From Prostheceraeus crozeri (Eukaryota > Platyhelminthes > Polycladida > Euryleptidae): a stretch of DNA of 64,000 nt. The stretch covers positions 124,001 through 188,000 of the forward strand of contig CAJQUW010009010.1 in assembly GCA_907163375.1 (NCBI GenBank), in the 5' to 3' direction. Each line of letters opens with the position of its first letter. Positions within the stretch are counted from its first letter, which is position 1. The notes beneath the pieces were generated by a model that saw only the letters and a program-made list of their open reading frames with translations, did no database searches and had not been told where the DNA came from. Shown piece by piece: positions 57,220 through 64,000 of the stretch. Made by a program: the position numbers and the translations under genes.

Positions 57220-58130
57220 AAAATGTAACAACCGGCTGACAAAATCACATGAATACACCAGATTGATCGATGATGATTATGGACTAATTGAATTGGTAAA
57301 TAAAAGATAGTTTTAGTGCATAGACTTCCTTCAATACAATTTTCATCAATTGCTGAGAAATATAGGACATTGAGCGAGTGCATTACTTTGCAGTCTTTAT
57401 TCATGTGACAAATCAATGTTAGCGCTTTAGGTGATTCTCCATCAAGGCGATTCTATTGCTTGAATTCACCGTAATTGCTTTCTACTTCGGAAATGATTTT
57501 TTTCTCTTTCATTCTGCGTTTACCAAATGTCTCTCCATAGTCAGGAAACACTATTGATTTTTAGCAATAACTTTCCATTATGTGTCCACAAAGTCATATT
57601 CTTGTTTGGTATTACGACTGGATTGGTAGTTTGTTGTTCGTGGAAATAGAATGTCGGCTTTAGCAATGCTTCACTCGATCAACACTCTAAGGCAGTGTCT
57701 TGCATTGTAAATTAACGCTTGGCGATTTTAAAAATGTGGAGAAAGTAGACAGCGATAAAAATAAAGTGTTTGTGTCTCATGCTTTTTCATATGATGTTGA
57801 TGTTTCTGCAGACAGAATGAAGTGTCGTTGTAGTGAGGATCCGGGAAGTTTTTAAAGTTTCATGTCTTGAGATGATGTCTACGAAAGTGCAGCCGTATTG
57901 TTCTATGGAAAATTGTTAAGATATTCATGAGAATTTTGGTGTAAAATGTCACATTGTTTGTTAAACTTAGTATTATCTTTTGTGAAGGTGTGGTCATGTA
58001 ACAAACTCCATTTAGGTCAAAGCGAAATAATTCTCTTAAGCAAGCCTCCTATAATTAGATGGAGAGAAATCCGTCCGTTTCCAATTGATCATAATGGACG
58101 ACTGATTTTATTCACTCGAATCCAATGAAA
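57220..58130. other. No gene recognised
   Basis: Nothing supportable between the two piggyBac-type MITEs. Confidence 0.45.
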
Positions 58131-58235
58131 AGTAAATTCTCGGAGACCTGGGGTGGTCCATGGACCTCATGTCCATGTAGAATCATCATTTCTGATAATG
58201 ATTCTGCATCTGATACTTCATATCAGTTGAATAAG
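58131..58235 (+). mobile_element. piggyBac-type MITE, copy 4, left part
   Basis: TCTCGGAGACCTGGGGTGGT followed by CCATGGACC, AATCATCATTTCTGATAATG and CAGTTGAATAAG is the decayed left end of the same MITE family. It stops at TTGAATAAG, and the matching continuation (TAGAAGTATG...) resumes at 63689, on the other side of the LINE. The left TTAA is decayed to GTAAA. Confidence 0.7.
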
Positions 58236-58631
58236 TATCAGAATATCAGAATATCAGAACGTATATTTTTTCAATTGAAAAACATGTATATGTATGCAAA
58301 AGAGAATGAATGAGATGACTGATTTTAATGCGATTGAGAAATTTACAGAATGATAATAAAGTGGAGGTGAGATTAAGTAATGACACTGAAATACGAGATG
58401 ACACTGTCTGGAAGAAGAGGACATTTTCATTCATATTTAATATGTTGAAGCAAGTCATGATTTCATCTTTTAAATAATTAATTCAAAATTAATAACGCAC
58501 GCCAGCATTCGTCTTGGCTAATTATTAAGTCCTACTTATTAAGAGGTTCGGAACGATAGGTGATATACATGCATGAAACAAGAACATCATATTGTGATCA
58601 TTAGAAAATTCAGTAATTCGCATCATCTTAC

Positions 58632-58707
58632 CTGTAATAGAATCGATTAATGAGAAACGTGAAGTTGTTAGATACGTTACGGACCTCGGTTTTTCGTCTC
58701 ACTAATT
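58632..58707 (-). repeat. Second copy of the LINE 5' leader inside its 3' untranslated region
   Basis: Identical to the 5' leader at 74 of 76 positions and in the same orientation. It ends CTATTACAG and continues GTAAGATGATG, so a consensus splice donor (CAG|GTAAG) sits exactly at the end of the shared unit. From here to the 3' tail is another 396 bp of sequence not recognised elsewhere in the window. Confidence 0.85.
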
Positions 58708-59206
58708 CCCATTGAACAATATGTTGCGCTATCAGAACCTTTAATACATCTGAATACTTATCACGATGTCATTGGTCACTGACACAATTTATCTGCTCTG
58801 ATGCTGTTTGCACTGTTTATGTAGTTGGTTAATGTCACAATTTTACCTATTTCCAAAATTTCTAGCATTACATAAAATCTTGCTTCGAGATATCTACAAA
58901 GAATGGTGTGAAGTGCAGCCTGATATCATTGTACAACGCACATTTACAAATGAAATGGTATACAGTTTCAGTTACTGTTCTATCCATATTGATTGACAAC
59001 AATAAATCCTCTAGAATGGAAGTAAAACATCATGCAATTCACAATAACGGCACATAAATCGCACGCATTTTCACTTAGATACACTTGTCAACGGCTGAAT
59101 CATTGGGTTAGAATCAGTCACATGTGCAGTTCTAAGCTTTTCATTGGTTCTTCATGCCCCAACTTAGTTCCCCCGGCTGTGCCGCGACCTTGAGTCAATT
59201 TCCATT

Positions 59207-62200
59207 CTAGTCAACTTCAGATAAACAGTTTATTTCTATGGTTCTATCATCGCATAAACTGCACAATCTTTCGTCATAGCTCAATCGATTTCTATGACTG
59301 TCATGATTCCTACATCGCAATTTCAACAAAGGTGCTATAATATTTAGTTTTAGATTCAGAGTCAAATAACTTTTCATGCTGCAATCGAATTGACTTAACT
59401 CCAAGTAGTCTATTCCGGTTCTACTTTTCTTGGAATCATTTATCCAAATGGCTCTAAAATGGTCCATTAGTCTGGTTTTTACTATAATTTTGCATTTGCG
59501 CTTATTTATCTCTAAGCTGTTTTGATCTAACCAAAGATGTGATAAATTAATTTGCTTTAAAAGATGCTTTATTCTCCAGCACAATGTATATGAATAATTG
59601 CTATTGTCTAAATTATTTGAAACATGATTATAGCATCTTTTCATGATGCTACTACTTTCATTAAAGATAATTTTAATCCATAAGTTGATTGCAGCTTTTT
59701 CAAAATGATATTCGAGAGGAAATAGTCCAAACTCCTCTATCAAACAATTATTTGCAGTGGTAGTTATCAGATGATAGAAGCGTCTATAGAATTGAAATTG
59801 TATCCTATTGAATTCGGATAATTTATTGTAGAAGCAAAATTCACCACCATATTGCATTTTTGATAATGTCAACATTTCAAAGGTATTTTTCACTATTGTT
59901 CCATTCGCACATCCTATTTCTTTTAGTTTTTTAGCAGTTAGATATGCCGATTTATTACCATTCTTAGTTAATGAAGACAAATGTTTTTTAGTGTTATTTC
60001 CTATCCAAAATCCAAGATATTTATATTAGCGCACTATATCAATTCGTTTCAATTCATTGTTCAAATTAAGTTCTATGTGATCATTTTCATATCTAATATT
60101 TTGAAAAATTAATTTAGTTTTATCGAAATTCATATCCAGGCTGTTGCGTTTACAATATTCACTGACTATCTGTATTTGGTTCATTAGACTGCTTATATCG
60201 TTACTCATCAGAAGTATATCATCAGCATAAATTAGACAAGGTATTTGAGTTTCACCGATATTCACTGCATTCAAATTTCCAAGATTAGCATCAATCTCCT
60301 TTGACAAGTCATTTATAAAAATTAAAAATAACGTTGGTGACAAACTGTCGCCTTGGGGTATTCCATTTTTCAAAGTAAATTTGCAGGATTCATTGCCATC
60401 ATATAAAACTTTGAAACTTTTCTCATTGATCAGTCGATTCAAAAGGTGCTGAAAATTGCCATGAGGAAGTATACTGCCAATCTTGTGAATAAGAATGTTT
60501 TTCGGAACCGTATCAAAAGCCTTTGATAAGTCAATGAAACACATACACAATGGAAATTTTTTGTTTTTGTGAAGTTGCATTATTTCCTTAACTATATATA
60601 TATATTATCCATTGTAGAGCTTCCCTTCATCAATCCTGTTTGGCATTGCATTGATGGATGATACAATTCTTTTTCAACCACTTAGCCAGTCTATTATTCA
60701 TTATTTTGGTTAGCAATTTTTCTATATTCAAACTTAAATTTATTGGCCTATAACTTTTTACCATAGTTTTGTCGCCTCTCTTATGAATAGGTATTACCCA
60801 ACTTTCAGAAAATGGGATTACCTCATTATGATTGTGCAAGAGTTCGTCAAACAAATTCAGTAGTATAGGCAATGTTTTGTCATTTATTTTAAATATTTCT
60901 GTCACAAATTCATCGGGACCACTTGATTTTAAGTTCTTTGTATCTTTAAGATTACTTTGGAACTCATTCATAGTAATTTGAACGTCAAGGATTTCATCCG
61001 ATTGTTCTACCATATTGAAAGTTTCATTATTTACTGCGGTAATACAAGTCTCAACATGTCTAGATAAATAAAAATTTATCATTTTGATTTTGAAGTCATT
61101 CATATTCAGAGTAGATGTAATAGTGGTCCTTTTCTTTCCATTGATTAAGCTCCAATATTCTTTGTGATTTTTATTTTCTTTTGCGATTATCAATTTATTC
61201 AGATGATTAGATTTAATTTTTCTTGTTTCTTTCCTTATTCGCTTTTGCAGTTGCTTTCTCAATAACATCAATCTATTCAAATTACTATTTGATTTATCTT
61301 CTTTGAACATGGCAACCTCCTTTCTATAAACTTTCCGTAAGTTTGTAATATTTTCAGAATATTTTGATGTCTGAGGTTTATAATTGCAATCAGTTGAGTT
61401 ATTCCTTATGTCTAATAATTCAGTATATATTTCATTTGCGTTCATATTCTGAGTAATCAATTTGTTTGATAATGCAGTACATTTTAAGTCAAATTTATCT
61501 ATATCAAATTTTGAGGCTTTTTCTTTTGTCCATTTAAACGGAATTATTTTTTTACTTTGATATTTCCTATTTTTTGTAGTGATTTTTTTATCTGATGCAA
61601 TATTCAATTTTATCTTGAGAAGCGAATGGTCAGTGTACAACACTGGATTACCAATTTCGAACTCATTTAGCCTATTCAAAAAGGGACTCGGATACGATCA
61701 AATAATCTATCATTGATTTTTTAACTTCATCATTTTGAATACAGTGATACGTAGATTTTCCAATGGAGTCTTTATTTTCAAATCTTCCGTTTGCTATTAT
61801 TAATTTGGTTTCATTACAGAACCTTAATATTTCTTGTCCATAGCTATTTAGGGTTAAATCATCAGATTTTCTGTTTGGAAGACCAAGATTTTTATTATCA
61901 TTTTCTAATCCAATTCGTCCATTTAGATCTCCTATTATTTTTACATTTTCCATGTTGTATTGAAGTATGTAGCTTTTTATATTTTCATAGAATTCTTTGT
62001 CATTATATCTAGATTCTCTGTTACTTCTGTAACATATGATTATGAAAATATTTGATGTATGTTCCCTTATTTTAACGATCAATATTCTTCCGTTTTCATT
62101 GACAATATTTTCTAGATTTAAATTCTTTATATTTTCTTTTACATGCAGTGATATACCTCTGATATTTCTTCCAAATTTTGAAGATTTTCTTCCAATTGAA

Positions 62201-62500
62201 TGATAGCCTGTGTAATTTCTAATAACTGGCAGATTGTCTTCACCTTTTAAGTGCGTTTCAACAAAACAAAGCATATCAGCATTATCCATATCTTTGATCA
62301 TATTGGAATTACTTATTTTATTTTCATTTAAGCCGTTCACATTTATGTAACTTATTTTGAGGTCACTGATTTTATCAAAATCATGTTCATTGTCCTCTCC
62401 TTCCTTTAGTGTGCTAAAAATAAGATTGTATTGCTTGTGAGTGATGTCTGTTGTTTTGTTGATTGAGGATGCGCGTTGGTGTGTATTGAATTGGACCGTT
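59207..62500 (-). pseudogene. LINE ORF2: endonuclease and reverse transcriptase, lightly broken
   Basis: Nicks target DNA and copies the element RNA. The open frame runs from 62766 but the protein proper probably starts near 62400-62500, overlapping ORF1. Endonuclease landmarks: DLKISYINVNGL, LCFVETHL, IIGDLNGRIG, SMIDYLIVSE, then YTDHSLLKI after a one-base shift in a T5 run near 61680. RT: SSGPDEFVTEIF, WVIPIHKRGDK, SYRPINLSLNIEK; then a 5-bp tandem duplication (AATGC) near 60640 and a TA-repeat shift at 60594-60607; then CFIDLSKAFDTV (motif A), NGIPQGDSLSPTLF (B), LIYADDILLMS (C, intact). One TAA at about 60026-60028 precedes KYLGFWIG. The C-terminus (CRNHDSHRNRLSYDERLCSL) resembles a zinc-binding end. 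All catalytic residues are present. Confidence 0.85.
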
Positions 62501-63604
62501 TCCGTTGTCCGTTCTGGATACTCGATATCTATCTTCTTCTCTTTCTCTTCGTTCTCTTTCAAAATTGCGTCTTCTGTCTTCTCTATATCTTTGGTTCTCG
62601 TATCTGTTTTGATTTTCGTATCTAGTTTGGTCATATCTTCTACGCTGCTGTTCGTATCTTGGTCTTGTGTTCGCATTGATGTAGTTGTTGTGCCTGTTTC
62701 TGCTATAACCGTCGTTATAGTGTCGATTCCAGCGTGCATGATAACAGTTTCGCATCGGGTGACCACGTCTTCCGCAGTAGAAACAGGTAATGTTCCTTCT
62801 TATTGGTTGTTGTGGTGGTTGCCAGCGATGTTGGTTATCTTCTTGTTGACGATGTTCTACTTGAAGTTCTTGTTGACGCTGCTTTTCTAGTTGGCGCTGT
62901 TCTTCTAGTTGGCGTTGTTGTTGTTGTTGCTTTTCATTCATCTGCTTTTGCTGTCGTTCTATCTGATCCACTTTTTCTGATATTCTGCACAATTTTTCCT
63001 TTATTTTATCGTTTTCATCCTCGGGTTCTGTTTCTTCATCATCGTCACTGTCATCAGATTTGTTGTTGAAGTTGGTTATCCTTCGTTCTTCGTTCAGTTC
63101 TCTTTCTAGTCTTCTAATATTTTCATATGTCAGTGTCAGCTCACATTCACTTCGTGTTAAGTTTTGCTCAAGAGCTTGTATTTTCGTTGAACTTTCTTCG
63201 ATTTCGGTCCTGAGTGCTCCAGCTATTTTGATGAGATCTTCGCTTTTTCTTTGGTATTTGTTTCTCTCTTCTATGATTTCTGTGTTCTGTGTGGTTGACT
63301 CTGAATGTATTCTGTTCTTTGTGTGCTTTGTTATATGTTGTAATTCTGAAGGATATAAACTTTCGATACAATTTTTGCACTGGAATTTCCTTTTATTATT
63401 ATGTTTCAAATACTTTAGTAACTCATAGTCAGGTAGTTCAACACAAAAAATATGGAAAGAGTCTTTACATTTGTCACACTTTACATGTAAGTTCACCTCT
63501 AGATCTTCAAGGTTTTCATGACATGCCTTGCACCTTTCCGTTGTCATCGGGCTCTTTGGTTGCCCAGTGATTGGTTCAATTGATGTTGTCTTCTTTTCAG
63601 TCAT
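62414..63604 (-). CDS. LINE ORF1: PHD finger, coiled coil, CCHC zinc knuckle
   Basis: 396 intact codons. Presumed RNA-binding partner of ORF2 in the retrotransposition RNP. Residues 25-79 give a complete C4HC3 PHD pattern (C25, C28, C43, C46, H51, C54, C76, C79; RCKACHE, VKCDKCKDSFHIFC, FQCKNC). Residues about 110-255 form a long Glu/Gln/Arg-rich coiled coil with an acidic patch (DDSDDDEETEPEDE). C274-C287 is a CCHC knuckle (CFYCGRRGHPMRNC), followed by an Arg/Tyr/Asn-rich tail (RYENQNRYENQRYREDRR) of low complexity. The ATG lies 2 nt after the repeated 76-bp leader. The plus-strand open frames over this gene are shadows. Confidence 0.85.
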   Translation of the reverse strand: MTEKKTTSIEPITGQPKSPMTTERCKACHENLEDLEVNLHVKCDKCKDSFHIFCVELPDYELLKYLKHNNKRKFQCKNCIESLYPSELQHITKHTKNRIHSESTTQNTEIIEERNKYQRKSEDLIKIAGALRTEIEESSTKIQALEQNLTRSECELTLTYENIRRLERELNEERRITNFNNKSDDSDDDEETEPEDENDKIKEKLCRISEKVDQIERQQKQMNEKQQQQQRQLEEQRQLEKQRQQELQVEHRQQEDNQHRWQPPQQPIRRNITCFYCGRRGHPMRNCYHARWNRHYNDGYSRNRHNNYINANTRPRYEQQRRRYDQTRYENQNRYENQRYREDRRRNFERERREREEDRYRVSRTDNGNGPIQYTPTRILNQQNNRHHSQAIQSYF

Positions 63605-63606
63605 CT

Positions 63607-63682
63607 CTGTAATAGAATCGATTAATGAGAAACGTGAAGTTGTTAGATACGTTCCGGAACTCGGTTTTTCGTCTCACTAATT
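63607..63682 (-). promoter_or_regulatory. LINE 5' leader (repeat unit, upstream copy)
   Basis: 76-bp unit starting AATTAGTGAGACGAAAAACC on the minus strand and ending CGATTCTATTACAG, directly followed by AG and the ORF1 ATG. It differs from the 58632-58707 copy at only two positions. It probably contains the internal promoter, as LINE leaders usually do. Confidence 0.7.
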
Positions 63683-63688
63683 AAAAAG

Positions 63689-64000
63689 TAGAAGTATGGT
63701 AGATAGACGGAAAAGGTCAACAGCTGTACCCCCGCCGGCTAGGTCTGAGAGGGAGTAGAAATTCCCATGCTTAATGTATACTTTCAGATGAAAAGCGATT
63801 ATGTGTATCCGTGATGGTGCATAATGCGTGTAATTCATTTATTTGTTACTTACATCATGCCTGCGTAAGCACGTTGTGCTAGAAAATCACAAAATGCGAA
63901 TATTTTGCTTTCGCAAATGATCAAGTGCGACTGGTTGGCCAACATGAACAGCTCGGCATAAATCAGCGTTTAAAATGAAGCTTATCATCATCTAAATAGC
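63689..64000 (+). mobile_element. piggyBac-type MITE, copy 4, right part (runs off the window)
   Basis: Resumes the MITE interrupted at 58235: TAGAAGTATGGTAGATAG, GGTCTGAGAGGGAGTAGAAA, GTGATGGTGCATAATG, ACATCATGCC and GCGAATATTTTGCTTTCGCA align with the interior of copies 1-3. The window ends inside it, so its right terminus is not seen. More diverged than copies 1 and 3. Confidence 0.75.

Larger units (their letters stand above)
58236..63684 (-). mobile_element. Nearly full-length LINE (PHD-finger ORF1, YADD reverse transcriptase) nested in a MITE
   Basis: Minus-strand non-LTR retrotransposon of about 5.45 kb. 5' leader of about 78 nt, ORF1 (63604-62414), ORF2 overlapping it, a 3' untranslated region of about 970 bp, and a 3' end made of three TTCTGATA octamers (58236-58259). 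Such 3' microsatellite tails occur in the CR1/L2 group, and PHD fingers in ORF1 are known from CR1-like elements. The flanking MITE halves define the insertion point (after AAG at 58235 and 63688). Its 76-bp leader recurs at 58632-58707. ORF2 has three small frameshifts and one stop, so it is close to intact. Confidence 0.85.

Noticed and set aside
58627..58707. Spliced-leader RNA gene (76-nt exon ending CAG|GTAAG)
   Set aside because: Too long for known leaders, no Sm-site-like T-rich box seen downstream, and only two linked copies; the LINE leader explanation is simpler.
62441..63570. Several plus-strand open frames rich in Val, Leu and Phe
   Set aside because: Antisense shadows of the Glu/Gln/Arg-rich LINE ORF1; hydrophobic composition follows from the complement.
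58632..63682. LTR retrotransposon suggested by flanking direct repeats
   Set aside because: The repeats are only 76 bp, one copy lies about 400 bp inside the 3' end, and the coding content (PHD/CCHC ORF1, endonuclease, non-LTR RT, octamer tail) is LINE-type; there is no protease, integrase or RNase H.

Overview
The window is animal (metazoan) genomic DNA, AT-rich and gene-poor, and most of what can be recognised is transposable-element sequence at several stages of decay. Eukaryotic signs are a spliced gene with consensus splice sites, a small GC-AG intron in a transposase, a seven-transmembrane peptide-receptor-like gene with a TATA box and a poly(A) signal, a tRNA-like sequence, and piggyBac, Tc1/mariner, hAT, CR1-like LINE and Penelope-like elements together. 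A receptor of this type plus this mixture of elements suggests an invertebrate, probably marine. The species cannot be named from the sequence. No prokaryotic operon, CRISPR array or rRNA gene was seen.

Layout. 0-7 kb: foldback repeats, a 2.3-kb TA-flanked element (3728-6032) carrying a nested Tc1/IS630-type transposon whose ends are 21-bp tandem arrays, and an older dispersed repeat. 8.3-9.2 kb: a TTAA-flanked piggyBac-type MITE, with further copies at 22.6, 56.3 and 58.1/63.7 kb. 10.2-13.6 kb: a broken CR1/Jockey-like LINE on the minus strand. 15.8-20.3 kb: a hAT MITE with an 8-bp target duplication, a hAT transposase remnant and a TA-flanked MITE. 20.5-21.6 and 32.3-33.4 kb: two more copies of the TA-flanked family. 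25.7-26.3 kb: a LINE remnant. 26.36-28.57 kb: a Tc1-like transposon with 452-bp inverted repeats and a GC-AG intron. 28.7-29.5 kb: a head-to-head pair of Penelope-like fragments with a GIY-YIG domain and a degenerate hammerhead-like motif.

33.9-39.0 kb holds the most interesting object: an intact two-exon gene (34646-37481, minus) for an ~815-residue protein with a putative RNase-H-fold D/D/E core. It is flanked on both sides by inverted arrays of a GTAGATCATAACG motif spaced exactly 21 bp apart. I infer a self-contained DNA transposon that I cannot assign to a named superfamily.

40-47 kb: a tRNA-like sequence in a short insertion bounded by 40-bp direct repeats, a few unrecognised exon-like reading frames and a second copy of the CR1-like family. 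47.2-48.5 kb: the clearest host gene, an intronless rhodopsin-family GPCR. 48.8-57.2 kb: large foldbacks, a deleted Tc1 copy, dispersed repeats and a piggyBac-type MITE. 58.2-63.7 kb: a nearly full-length LINE (PHD finger plus zinc knuckle ORF1; endonuclease and YADD reverse transcriptase ORF2) inserted inside another piggyBac-type MITE. Its 76-bp 5' leader is repeated in its 3' untranslated region.

Two themes recur: nesting (a Tc1 element inside a TA-flanked MITE twice, a LINE inside a piggyBac MITE) and coding regions broken by only a few small lesions, some of them in homopolymers or short tandem repeats, so some breaks could be assembly errors.
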